Assembly (NCBI GenBank): GCA_947627925.1
Contig: CANQXW010000011.1
Coordinates: 1 to 33,172 of the forward strand
DNA from: an uncultured Bacilli bacterium
GTDB taxonomy: Bacteria; Bacillota_I; Bacilli_A; RF39; UBA660
Reading direction: 5' to 3'
Length of the DNA stretch: 33,172 bases
This document shows, in pieces, positions 9,096 through 16,751 of this stretch (position 1 is the first letter of the stretch; each line of letters begins with the position of its first letter). The notes beneath the pieces are model-generated. The model was not told the origin of the DNA. It did not search any database and saw only the letters and a list, made by a program, of their open reading frames with translations. Position numbers and translations under genes: made by a program.

Positions 9096-9929
9096 CTATT
9101 TGCTCTTCCTACTGATGATTAATTTTTCAGAAGCTTTCTTCGATTTACGAGTTTTATGACCAAGGGCAGGTTTACCCCAAGGAGTCATAGGACTCTTACG
9201 ACCAACAGGTGCTCTTCCTTCTCCACCACCATGTGGGTGATCATTAGGGTTCATTACACTACCTCTATTGGTAGGTCTAATACCCATATGTCTTTTACGT
9301 CCAGCTTTTCCTAAATTAACTAAGTTAGCATCTTCGTTACCAACAACACCAACTGTAGCCATACAAGTACCTAAAATCTTTCTTGTTTCGCCTGATTGTA
9401 AACGAACAATTACATATTTACCATCACGGCCAAGGATTTGGGCACTTGTACCAGCGGCCCGACATAATTCGGCTCCTTTACCAGGTTTTAGTTCAATACA
9501 ATGAATCATTGTACCAACCGGAATATTTTGAATTGGTAGAGCATTACCTACTTTAATATCAGCATTCTCACCATTTTCAATAATCATATTAACTTTTAAA
9601 CCATTTGGAGCAATAATATATTTCTTTTCGCCATCGCGATAATTAATTAAAGCGATGTTAGCATTACGGTTTGGATCATATTCAATTGTTGCAACTCTTC
9701 CCGTAACACCAATTTTATTTCTCTTGTAATCAATAACCCGATACTTTTTAGTAGCGCCACCACCAATGTGACGAACTGTCATCTTACCTTGGTTATTTCT
9801 TCCTCCAGTTTTACGTACCTTCGTAACTAAAGATTTAGTAGGATTATTTTTAGTTGTAATTTCTTCATTAGCAAGTGTTGTCATTCCTCTACGACCATTA
9901 GTTGTAGGTTTATAATGTTTTATTGCCAT
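9096..9929 (-). CDS. rplB: 50S ribosomal protein L2
   Basis: Core large-subunit protein needed for subunit joining and peptidyl transfer. It has 277 residues, the normal length. It contains [40 protein letters not shown] and the C-terminal [20 protein letters not shown], in which the conserved His-rich loop ([10 protein letters not shown]) is intact. The gene is GC-richer than its neighbours, as is usual for rplB in AT-rich genomes. Confidence 0.98.
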   Translation of the reverse strand: MAIKHYKPTTNGRRGMTTLANEEITTKNNPTKSLVTKVRKTGGRNNQGKMTVRHIGGGATKKYRVIDYKRNKIGVTGRVATIEYDPNRNANIALINYRDGEKKYIIAPNGLKVNMIIENGENADIKVGNALPIQNIPVGTMIHCIELKPGKGAELCRAAGTSAQILGRDGKYVIVRLQSGETRKILGTCMATVGVVGNEDANLVNLGKAGRKRHMGIRPTNRGSVMNPNDHPHGGGEGRAPVGRKSPMTPWGKPALGHKTRKSKKASEKLIISRKSK

Positions 9930-9941
9930 CTTTTATCCCTC

Positions 9942-10217
9942 CTATAAATCTATTTGAGAGCCGTCTTTTAGAGTAACTATTGCTTTTTTATAAGTTTTAG
10001 TCATTCCAGAATATCTACCAACTCTTCTTCTTTTTGCTTTGGTATTTAGTGTATTAACAGATTTTACACTAACCTTAAATGCATCTTCTACAGCTTTTTT
10101 GATTTCTTCTTTAGTTGCACTTTTTGCAACTTTGAAAATATAAACATTTTCACTTCTTAAAGCCATAGATTTTTCCGTAATAACTGGTGAATAAATAATA
10201 TCACTATAATGTTTCAT
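9942..10217 (-). CDS. rplW: 50S ribosomal protein L23
   Basis: Exit-tunnel protein and docking site for trigger factor and SRP. It has 91 residues. It shows IIYSPVITEKSMALRSENVY, ATKEEIKKAVEDAFKVSVKS and KAKRRRVGRYSGMTKTYKKA. One-base overlap with rplD suggests coupling. Confidence 0.97.
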   Translation of the reverse strand: MKHYSDIIYSPVITEKSMALRSENVYIFKVAKSATKEEIKKAVEDAFKVSVKSVNTLNTKAKRRRVGRYSGMTKTYKKAIVTLKDGSQIDL

Positions 10218-10840
10218 TATTTAAGCACCTCCCCTAATTTATTAACTGCTTCTTCAGTTAAAACTAAATTATCAGCATTAACAATATCATAACAATTTAA
10301 TTCTTCAGCCATTAATACTAAAACATTTCCTAAATTTCTAGAAGCCATATATAAGTCTTCATTTTCATCAACAGTAACAAATAATGTTTTACCATTAAGT
10401 TTTAATGTTTCTAATATTTTAGTAAATTCTTTAGTTTTTAAATTAGCTAATTTGATTTCGTCTAAAACAACTACTTTCTTTTCTTTAGCTTTATCAGTTA
10501 AAGCACTTTTTAAAGCTAAAACTCTTTCTTTACGATTGATTTTAAATGTATAATCGCGGTTATCAACTCCCATAGGGATTCCGCCACCACGCCATTGAGT
10601 AGCTCTAATACTACCTTGACGAGCACGACCAGTACCTTTTTGCTTCCATGGTTTTCTTCCACCACCAGATACTTCGCTTCTACTTTTAGTTTTTCTTGTT
10701 CCTTGACGCATACTATCTAGTTGTAAACGAATCATTTTCTTTAAAGCATCATTATTAACTTCAATATTCCAAATAGTATTTTCTAAAGTGATATCTTTAA
10801 CAGATTCACCTTTAATATTTTTAACACTTATCTTTGTCAT
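10217..10840 (-). CDS. rplD: 50S ribosomal protein L4
   Basis: Exit-tunnel protein; in E. coli it also represses the S10 operon. It has 207 residues. The tunnel-loop region TKSRSEVSGGGRKPWKQKGT followed by GRARQGSIRATQWRGGG is diagnostic, as is the C-terminal Rossmann-like part. Whether it acts on the structured rpsJ leader of this operon cannot be told from sequence; L4-mediated control in this lineage is only a possibility. Confidence 0.97.
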   Translation of the reverse strand: MTKISVKNIKGESVKDITLENTIWNIEVNNDALKKMIRLQLDSMRQGTRKTKSRSEVSGGGRKPWKQKGTGRARQGSIRATQWRGGGIPMGVDNRDYTFKINRKERVLALKSALTDKAKEKKVVVLDEIKLANLKTKEFTKILETLKLNGKTLFVTVDENEDLYMASRNLGNVLVLMAEELNCYDIVNADNLVLTEEAVNKLGEVLK

Positions 10841-10858
10841 TTTTAACCCTCCTCTAGA

Positions 10859-11707
10859 CTAATTATTAGCCTCTTCTGGATTTTCTTCTTTAGTTTCTTC
10901 TGCGGTAGGTTCAGTTGCCTCTTCAGCTGGAGCATCTTCTGTTTGTTCAGAAGCCTCAGTAGTTTCTTCTTCAGCAGGAGTATTTTCAACTTCTTCTACT
11001 GGAGCTTCTTCCTTAACCTCTTCTACACTATCAACAACAGTTTCTACTTCTTCATAAGATAAGATATCTTTAGCATCTTTCTTACGAGAATTTTTAACCG
11101 CTGTCTTAATATAAACTAAAGAATTTTTAGCACCTGGAATATTGCCACTAACTAAAATGTAGTTATCAACTGTATTTACTTCAATAATTTCTAGATTTTG
11201 AATTGTTACAGTTTCAACTCCCATATGTCCTGGAAGTTTTTTACCCTTTAATACTCTTTTTGGTAACATTGTACCTAAAGAACCTGGTCCTCTATGATAA
11301 TGAGATCCATGTCCCATTGGTCCTCTTGATTGATTGTGTCTTTTGATAACACCTTGAGTTCCTTTACCTTTTGTTGTTCCTGTTACATCAACGATTTCTC
11401 CAACTTCAAAGATTGAAGCATCAATTTTATCTCCTATATTATAAGTGGCTTCTACATCTTTAATTTCTTTTAAGAAGCGCTTAGGAGTAGTATTTGCTTT
11501 TTTAGCATGGCCTAATTCAGCCTTATTTGATTTTGACTCTTTTTTGTCAAATACGCCAAGTTGAATTGCATTGTAACCATCTTTTTCCATAGTCTTAACT
11601 TGCATTACTACATTTGGTTCACAAGCTACTACTGTGACAGGAATAAGTTTACCATCTTTGGTAAATACTTGGGTCATTCCAACTTTGCGTCCTAAGATTC
11701 CTTTCAT
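10859..11707 (-). CDS. rplC: 50S ribosomal protein L3 with long acidic C-terminal tail
   Basis: Early-assembly protein near the peptidyl-transferase centre. Residues 1-210 are a complete L3: [15 protein letters not shown], then [30 protein letters not shown] and [20 protein letters not shown]. Bacterial L3 usually ends at about 205-215 residues. Here some 70 residues follow (211-282), made almost wholly of Glu, Ala, Thr, Val and Pro (for example [20 protein letters not shown]), strongly acidic and probably disordered. The extension is in frame up to the stop just before rplD, so it is not a sequencing join. Confidence 0.96.
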   Translation of the reverse strand: MKGILGRKVGMTQVFTKDGKLIPVTVVACEPNVVMQVKTMEKDGYNAIQLGVFDKKESKSNKAELGHAKKANTTPKRFLKEIKDVEATYNIGDKIDASIFEVGEIVDVTGTTKGKGTQGVIKRHNQSRGPMGHGSHYHRGPGSLGTMLPKRVLKGKKLPGHMGVETVTIQNLEIIEVNTVDNYILVSGNIPGAKNSLVYIKTAVKNSRKKDAKDILSYEEVETVVDSVEEVKEEAPVEEVENTPAEEETTEASEQTEDAPAEEATEPTAEETKEENPEEANN

Positions 11708-11725
11708 TTTAATTTCCTTCCTTTA

Positions 11726-12037
11726 CTAATATGTTTTTATTTCGATGTCAACACCACTTGGTAAATCTAAATGAGTTAAAGCATCAATTGTTTCCTTACT
11801 AGGTTTCTTAATATCTACGAGTCTCTTATGAGTTCTTCTTTCGAATTGTTCACGAGAGTCTTTGTATCTGTGTACCGCTCTTAATACTGTAAACTTCTCT
11901 ATTTCTGTTGGAAGTGGTACAGGACCAGATACTTCGCCACCTGTTCTTTTGACAGTTTCGACTATTTTAGAAGCCGCTACATCAAGTAAACGATGATCGT
12001 AGGCTTTTAAATTAATCCTTACTTTACTATTTGACAT
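11726..12037 (-). CDS. rpsJ: 30S ribosomal protein S10
   Basis: First gene of the superoperon; S10 is a head protein that also pairs with NusB in antitermination. The start [19 protein letters not shown] gives 103 residues, the family length. The frame stays open to 12103, but the extra 22 residues do not match S10 and lie in the structured leader; the perfect AAAGGAGG sequence sits 9 nt before the ATG at 12037. The C-terminus is [10 protein letters not shown]. Confidence 0.97.
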   Translation of the reverse strand: MSNSKVRINLKAYDHRLLDVAASKIVETVKRTGGEVSGPVPLPTEIEKFTVLRAVHRYKDSREQFERRTHKRLVDIKKPSKETIDALTHLDLPSGVDIEIKTY

Positions 12038-12165
12038 TTCCCATGTCCTCCTTTCGCCTATATCTAGTATAGACTTGCTCCACCCGAATTCCCTGGAACC
12101 CAAGAAAGATATTTACCAACTCTTCCTAGTGTGTCAGCAACCTCGCGCATCCTCGCAGTCATACG
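12038..12165 (-). promoter_or_regulatory. Structured 5' leader of the S10 operon
   Basis: About 128 nt between the predicted transcription start and rpsJ, noticeably GC-richer and more structured than intergenic DNA here. GACTGC near the 5' end can pair with GCAAGTC about 75 nt downstream with one bulged A, closing a large domain that contains further short pairings. The elements GAGGTTGCTGACACAC and GGGTGGAGCAAGTCTATAC resemble, from memory, sequence conserved upstream of rpsJ in other Firmicutes. A role in ribosomal-protein autoregulation is inferred, and the ligand is unknown. Confidence 0.55.
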
Positions 12166-12171
12166 AATAAC

Positions 12172-12201
12172 ATTATAACACAATAATTATATGAAAAGCA
12201 A
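12172..12201 (-). promoter_or_regulatory. Promoter of the S10-spc operon
   Basis: Perfect -10 TATAAT (12172-12177) and -35-like TTGCTT (12196-12201) separated by 18 bp on the minus strand. The predicted start is near 12165. It lies between the terminator of the upstream gene and the rpsJ leader and is the only strong promoter seen for the 23-gene cluster. Confidence 0.7.
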
Positions 12202-12241
12202 CAGTAAATTTTACAAAAAATTCACAAAAATCTAGACATAC

Positions 12242-12276
12242 AAAAAGAGTTAAACTTAAATACCAGCTTAACTCTT
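12242..12276 (-). terminator. Rho-independent terminator after the exported-protein gene
   Basis: A 9-bp perfect stem, AAGAGTTAA paired with TTAACTCTT (12245-12253 with 12268-12276), with a 14-nt loop and a short T tract on the minus strand. It insulates the S10 operon promoter from the gpmI-vanY-exported protein transcript. Confidence 0.75.
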
Positions 12277-12297
12277 GATATTATTAAATATTTATTT

Positions 12298-13647
12298 TTA
12301 TAAGCCTAAGTTACCACTATTACCCATAATGTCCATTGCTAAACTTAATAGTCCTGGCATTTTAGTTAAATTTTCACTAATAGTATTGTAATCTTCTTCC
12401 GTTAAATCATTTAATTCCACATAATCTTTAACATCATCTATTGAAACATTATTAACTGTTTCTTTTTTTAGATTAATATTCATTGCTAATTTAGTAGAGG
12501 TATTTTCTTCTGAAAGAACAAGGCTTCCAACAATACTATTATCTTTATCTTCTTTTAAATTAAATGTTAAAACATATTCACCGCTATTTATTTCCCCATT
12601 TATATTATCACTAGCTATCTCAAGTTTTAAACTATATGAATCATTGCTTAACTCATAGCCAATAACTTCATCATTAATTTTAAGTTTTCCGATATTTTCA
12701 TCATTTAAATAAATGTTATAATAATCATTATCTAAAACAAATTCTAACTTACTTTCACTAGATGTTATTTCAACTTTTAAGACTTTAGAATTATCCATAT
12801 AAACATTAAATTCTCTTAACTCATCTTGATCTTCAAATAAATCTTGATAATCTTCTGGATCAACTTCATCGCGAGCTTCTTCTAAATTAGCTTTAACTTC
12901 TTTTTCACTAATTCCGAAAATATAACTAAAACTAGAAGTAATATATTCGTTATTTAACATTCCATCTAAGACATTGTATTCAAACTCATAAATCTCTTCA
13001 TTTTTAAAAGTTAATTTATGATTAGTAACATTTACTTCCTTATTATTATAAGTTATTGTTTCCTTAGAAGAAGAAAAATATTCTTCTTTTAAATTGTTTT
13101 TGATAATGGTGGCAATTTCTTGCATTAAATGATTATAAGTATCATCAGATACTAAAGTTATAATTTGGGAAGCATTAAAATCACTTATTTTTATCTTTTT
13201 AGGATACAACTCGCCTAAAGATACAAAAAAGTCTTGATCTTTTACTTCTGTACCCAGTTTTATTAAATTACTATTGTTATAATTTACATTATAATTAGAT
13301 CCAATATAACCTTTTGAAAAATCCATAGTATTTTCAACATCAATTTTTAATTTATTAATAATATTAGCTAAATCTTTTAAAGAACTATCATTAGTTTTTA
13401 AATCAAAAGATATATCTCCACTTATCTTAGTAGGCTTAGCATAATTATTTTGTATAATTTCAATATTATTACCAAAATGATTGGCCACATTATCAATGGC
13501 TTGATAATAAACGTTTTGACCCGCGCCTTTAAAGAAAAAGTAATATACTCCTAGACATCCTAACAAAACAATTAACACGCCAATAACACATAAAGTTACC
13601 ACTAACCCCGGATTCTTTTTAGAACCATTTTGTTCTTCACTACTCAT
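12298..13647 (-). CDS. Membrane-anchored extracellular protein of unknown function
   Basis: 449 residues. A short Lys/Asn/Ser-rich cytosolic start is followed by one hydrophobic helix (residues about 14-40, LVVTLCVIGVLIVLLGCLG), then a long, polar, Asn/Asp/Glu-rich region with alternating hydrophobic residues that suggests beta structure outside the cell. The Cys within the helix is not in a convincing lipobox. I do not recognise a family. It is the last gene of an apparent operon gpmI - VanY-like - this gene (18 nt gap), and a terminator follows. An envelope role is inferred only from the anchor and the carboxypeptidase neighbour. Confidence 0.8.
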   Translation of the reverse strand: MSSEEQNGSKKNPGLVVTLCVIGVLIVLLGCLGVYYFFFKGAGQNVYYQAIDNVANHFGNNIEIIQNNYAKPTKISGDISFDLKTNDSSLKDLANIINKLKIDVENTMDFSKGYIGSNYNVNYNNSNLIKLGTEVKDQDFFVSLGELYPKKIKISDFNASQIITLVSDDTYNHLMQEIATIIKNNLKEEYFSSSKETITYNNKEVNVTNHKLTFKNEEIYEFEYNVLDGMLNNEYITSSFSYIFGISEKEVKANLEEARDEVDPEDYQDLFEDQDELREFNVYMDNSKVLKVEITSSESKLEFVLDNDYYNIYLNDENIGKLKINDEVIGYELSNDSYSLKLEIASDNINGEINSGEYVLTFNLKEDKDNSIVGSLVLSEENTSTKLAMNINLKKETVNNVSIDDVKDYVELNDLTEEDYNTISENLTKMPGLLSLAMDIMGNSGNLGL

Positions 13648-13665
13648 AACTCACACTTCCTATTC

Positions 13666-14214
13666 TTAAATCATTATATCACAATATTCTTCAAATGTAA
13701 TTTTATTTTGATAAATAAAAGTGGCGACAGGTATTCCCACATAACGATAGTGCCATGGTTCATAAATATAACCCGTTACCTTTTCTTTATCTTTAGGATA
13801 TCTTAAAATAAAACCATATTTATAGGCATTATTACATAGCCATATAAATTCCTTTGTATTTTCAAAGTGATCTTTTGTAAAACAGGTATTAATATCTACA
13901 GCAAGACCCGTTTGATGTTCAGATGCCCCTGCTTTAGCTGAGTATTTACGAGCTTTTTCTTCTCCATCTTTTTGAACATAATTTTGATAGATTTTATCTT
14001 GATCTTGATAACTTCGATAAGCTGATACACTGTATAAAGCTAGACCATCATTTAAAGCCGCCAGGACCATTTGTTTAAAATAATCATAAGCCAAAGGATG
14101 CATTTTATTATGAGAACCTTTAGCATATTTTCCTTCTATCAAAACTAAAGGTGGTATATAACTAGAAGATAGTTTATGATTTTTATTTACTAAAATTAAG
14201 ATATCGTTTTTAAT
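13666..14214 (-). CDS. VanY-family D-alanyl-D-alanine carboxypeptidase, non-standard start
   Basis: Zinc peptidase of the M15B (VanY/LdcB-like) family, expected to trim D-Ala from peptidoglycan stem peptides. The zinc site is clear: SEHQTGLAVDIN (SxHxxGxAxD) and EPWHYRYVG. The first standard start in this frame is a TTG at 14142 with no SD, but the frame continues upstream with ILVNKNHKLSSSYIPPLV, which matches the conserved beginning of this domain. The only start with an SD (GAGGGG at 14221-14226) is an ATT at 14212-14214, preceded by ATT and ATA; none of ATG, GTG or TTG is available before the in-frame stop. No signal peptide or membrane segment precedes the domain, unusual for an enzyme acting on the wall. 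Either a non-standard start or loss of a 5' part is implied. Confidence 0.8.
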   Translation of the reverse strand: MKNDILILVNKNHKLSSSYIPPLVLIEGKYAKGSHNKMHPLAYDYFKQMVLAALNDGLALYSVSAYRSYQDQDKIYQNYVQKDGEEKARKYSAKAGASEHQTGLAVDINTCFTKDHFENTKEFIWLCNNAYKYGFILRYPKDKEKVTGYIYEPWHYRYVGIPVATFIYQNKITFEEYCDIMI

Positions 14215-14239
14215 AATTATCCCCTCATTTAATTATACT

Positions 14240-15736
14240 TTATTTTTTCAAAAGAATTTCGGTATCTTTCATTTCTTCTGGTACCGCAATATCCATATAT
14301 TCTAATATAGTTGGAGCCACCATAGTTAAATCCCCAGTTTCTTTTAATTTAACATTCTTATCCATAATAATAAATGGCACTTTACTTAAAGTATGCGTGG
14401 TAACCGGATTTCCTTCTTCATCAATCATAATATCAGCATTGCCATGATCGGCTAAAATAATAACTTTATAAAAATTCTCTTCCGCTTTTTCAATTATTTT
14501 ATCTAAACATAAATCAACAGCCACACACGCTTTAACGGTCGCATCAAAATCTCCCGTATGGCCAACCATATCGGGATTAGCAAAATTAACTAAAATAAAA
14601 TCATAATCTTGCATCATACATTCAATTACCTTTTTTGTAACAGGTACCACGCTCATTTCCGGTTTTAAATTATATGTTGGCACTTGAGGAGATGGAATAT
14701 GAAAGGTACTACATTTATTTATCTTGCCATTATAACCGCCATCAAAGAAATAAGTCACATGAGGGAATTTTTCAGTCTCGGCAATTCTCGCTTGGGTTAA
14801 ATCAAGTTGCTCTAGGTATCTTCCTAAAGGATTAGTAATTACGGGGTCAGAAATAAAGTTTAAAGTTTTAATGTCATCATCTATTGGTAAAAAACTATAG
14901 ACCTCTAATGCATCCATTCTATAAGGATTGAACCCATCAAAATCAGGATTTACAAAAGCAGAAATAATTTGTTTTGCCCGGTCAGACCGATAATTCATCC
15001 AAATCAAAACATCACCATTTTTAATATGACTATTACGATTTACTACAATAGGTCTTATAAATTCATCCGTAATATCTTTCATATACATTTTATCAATAGT
15101 GCCCTTAATATCACTACCATCAATACCTACACTTTTAACAACTAATTCATAATACATTTTTGTCCGGTCATAATGTTTATCTCTATCCATGGCATAATAA
15201 CGGCCACAAAGAGTAGCGATATCCCCAACTTTTTTTGTTCTTATAGCCTCTTCTATCTGACTAATATACTTATAAGCATCATGAACTCCCGTATCTCTTC
15301 CATCTGTAATTAAATGAAAATGAATTTTCTTAAAACCATTTTTAACAAGAATATCAAAAAGTTTTAAAAAATCATCAATACCAGCATGAACATTACCATC
15401 ACTACAAAGACCCATTAAATGAATATCTTTATCTTTACTTAATAATAATTTTTGGAAAGTTTCATTTTCTAAAACATAACTTTTTAAAAACTCATCAACT
15501 AAAGTTTCATTTTGCTTAATTAAACGACCAGCTCCAATCGTAGAATGTCCGGTTTCACTATTGCCAAATTGGCCTTCATGTAAACCTACGGCTTCTTCAG
15601 AGGCTGCTAAAACAGAATGAGGATATTCTTTCCATATTTTATTAAAACATAACATATCGGCTTCTTTAATGGCATTTCCTCTTGCCTCTTCTCTTAAGCC
15701 AAACCCATCTAATATTATCGTTAATATCTTTTTCAT
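14240..15736 (-). CDS. gpmI: 2,3-bisphosphoglycerate-independent phosphoglycerate mutase
   Basis: Converts 3-phosphoglycerate to 2-phosphoglycerate in glycolysis using two metal ions. It has 498 residues from the ATG at 15736, which has an AAGGTGA SD; the longer frame to 15763 is rejected because MKKILTIILDGFG is the family start. The metal-binding Asp10 and the catalytic Ser60 (GQFGNSETGHSTIGAG) are present, as are DGRDTGVH, RYYAMDRD and NFANPDMVGHTGD. It has its own promoter just downstream of the spo0A terminator and is followed after 25 nt by the VanY-like gene. With pgk and gapA it forms a lower-glycolysis cluster interrupted by spo0A; no tpiA or eno is in the window. Confidence 0.97.
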   Translation of the reverse strand: MKKILTIILDGFGLREEARGNAIKEADMLCFNKIWKEYPHSVLAASEEAVGLHEGQFGNSETGHSTIGAGRLIKQNETLVDEFLKSYVLENETFQKLLLSKDKDIHLMGLCSDGNVHAGIDDFLKLFDILVKNGFKKIHFHLITDGRDTGVHDAYKYISQIEEAIRTKKVGDIATLCGRYYAMDRDKHYDRTKMYYELVVKSVGIDGSDIKGTIDKMYMKDITDEFIRPIVVNRNSHIKNGDVLIWMNYRSDRAKQIISAFVNPDFDGFNPYRMDALEVYSFLPIDDDIKTLNFISDPVITNPLGRYLEQLDLTQARIAETEKFPHVTYFFDGGYNGKINKCSTFHIPSPQVPTYNLKPEMSVVPVTKKVIECMMQDYDFILVNFANPDMVGHTGDFDATVKACVAVDLCLDKIIEKAEENFYKVIILADHGNADIMIDEEGNPVTTHTLSKVPFIIMDKNVKLKETGDLTMVAPTILEYMDIAVPEEMKDTEILLKK

Positions 15737-15753
15737 TGTTTCACCTTGCCAAT

Positions 15754-15782
15754 AATATAACACAATCGAAAAAAAATTACAA
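15754..15782 (-). promoter_or_regulatory. Promoter of gpmI
   Basis: Minus-strand -35 TTGTAA (15777-15782), 17-bp spacer, -10 TATATT (15754-15759), with the start expected close to 15747 and a very short leader. The -35 lies inside the hairpin of the spo0A terminator. Confidence 0.6.
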
Positions 15783-15792
15783 TTTCTGTAAT
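15768..15792 (-). terminator. Terminator of spo0A
   Basis: ATTACA/TGTAAT hairpin (15776-15781 with 15787-15792, 5-nt loop) followed on the minus strand by eight T. It begins 4 nt after the spo0A stop and overlaps the gpmI -35 element. Confidence 0.65.
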
Positions 15793-15796
15793 CTTT

Positions 15797-16555
15797 TTAA
15801 TTATAAACTAAATTATTATCTACTTTTAAACGATCTGCTAAAGTTGTAATATATTCAGCATTTGTTGGTTTATCTCGATTTACGTTTAAACTATTACCAA
15901 AAATGCTTTCCATCAAATTTATATCACCCCTATTCCAACTTATCTCGATCGCATGCCGAATGGCTCTTTCTACTCTCGTTGGCGTAGTATGATATTTATG
16001 GGCAATTTGCGGATAAATATCTTTGGTAATATACGCAATAGAATTTTTTTCTTTATAAACCATTAAGACTCCATCTTTAATAAATTGATAACCTCTAATA
16101 TGAGATGGTATTCCTAAATTGTGAAGCATATCTGTAACAATAGCTTCTTGATTAAATAATTTGTTTTGACTATTAGCCTTAAAATTAACATTTAAAATTC
16201 TCTTTTCTAAACTAAGAAAATTCAATGGCTTTAACATGTAATAGTCAACTCCATAAGAATTGGCTTCCTCTAGAATATTTTCTTCTTTAAAAGAAGTAGT
16301 AATAATAATATTCTTTTTAATTTCTCTTTTTTCTAGTTCGCTTAAAATATATAAGCCATCTAGTCTTGGTAGAATTAAGTCCATGACAATTACATCTATA
16401 TTGTTATCATTATTTAAGATGTAATCTAAACCCTCTTCTCCATCATTTTTACAAGCTACTACTTTAATTACTTCATGACTACGGAAATACTTCTCGATGT
16501 CTTTAGTTAATGAAGCATTGCTATCAATAACTAAAACATTAACGTTAGTTTTCAC
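15797..16555 (-). CDS. spo0A: Sporulation master regulator Spo0A
   Basis: Response regulator that, when phosphorylated, starts the sporulation programme. It has 252 residues, close to the family's 260-270. Receiver domain: Asp11, phospho-acceptor Asp59 (VIVMDLILPRLDG), Thr86/Thr87 and Lys109. The acidic pair before the loop is reduced to one Asp (VIDSN instead of the usual DDN). The C-terminal Spo0A DNA-binding domain is unmistakable: VTDMLHNLGIPSHIRGYQF, TTPTRVERAIRHAIEISWNR and KPTNAEYITTLADRL. No kinase or phosphorelay gene is nearby. Upstream sites suggest autoregulation. Confidence 0.97.
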   Translation of the reverse strand: MKTNVNVLVIDSNASLTKDIEKYFRSHEVIKVVACKNDGEEGLDYILNNDNNIDVIVMDLILPRLDGLYILSELEKREIKKNIIITTSFKEENILEEANSYGVDYYMLKPLNFLSLEKRILNVNFKANSQNKLFNQEAIVTDMLHNLGIPSHIRGYQFIKDGVLMVYKEKNSIAYITKDIYPQIAHKYHTTPTRVERAIRHAIEISWNRGDINLMESIFGNSLNVNRDKPTNAEYITTLADRLKVDNNLVYN

Positions 16556-16604
16556 TTTTTCACTCTCTTTCTTTCATTAAAATTTTTGTACTGCTTGTAA
16601 AAAC

Positions 16605-16610
16605 ATTATA
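16605..16610 (-). promoter_or_regulatory. Probable -10 element of the spo0A promoter
   Basis: Perfect TATAAT on the minus strand, about 50 bp before the spo0A start. The -35 region 17 bp upstream (TGGATT) is poor, as expected of a promoter that needs an activator or another sigma factor. A Spo0A-box-like TGTCGGA lies between the two elements. Confidence 0.5.
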
Positions 16611-16618
16611 AAAGATTT

Positions 16619-16680
16619 TCCGACAAAAATCCATAGGAAGTTTTGACAAGTTTTGTCAAACAATGTAAATATTTGTCGAA
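16619..16680. promoter_or_regulatory. Cluster of Spo0A-box-like sites upstream of spo0A
   Basis: The established Spo0A box is TGTCGAA. Within 62 bp there are four matches: TGTCGGA on the minus strand (16619-16625), TGTCAAA on the minus strand (16642-16648), TGTCAAA on the plus strand (16654-16660) and a perfect TGTCGAA on the plus strand (16674-16680). The middle two form an 8-bp inverted repeat, TTTGACAA-GTT-TTGTCAAA. Their position before spo0A implies feedback control of its own gene. Confidence 0.65.
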
Positions 16681-16730
16681 TAATGACGAAAATCTTAGGA
16701 AATTTCTTAAAATTTAGATTTTAGAAATTA

Positions 16731-16751
16731 AAAAATGGCGAAAAAGCCATT
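16731..16751 (-). terminator. Terminator of pgk
   Basis: AATGGC/GCCATT stem (16734-16739 with 16746-16751) with a 6-nt loop, followed on the minus strand by a T run. The hairpin overlaps the pgk stop codon. Confidence 0.7.

Noticed and set aside
12038-12103. 22-residue N-terminal extension of S10
   Set aside because: It does not match S10, lies in the leader, and a perfect SD precedes the internal ATG at 12037.
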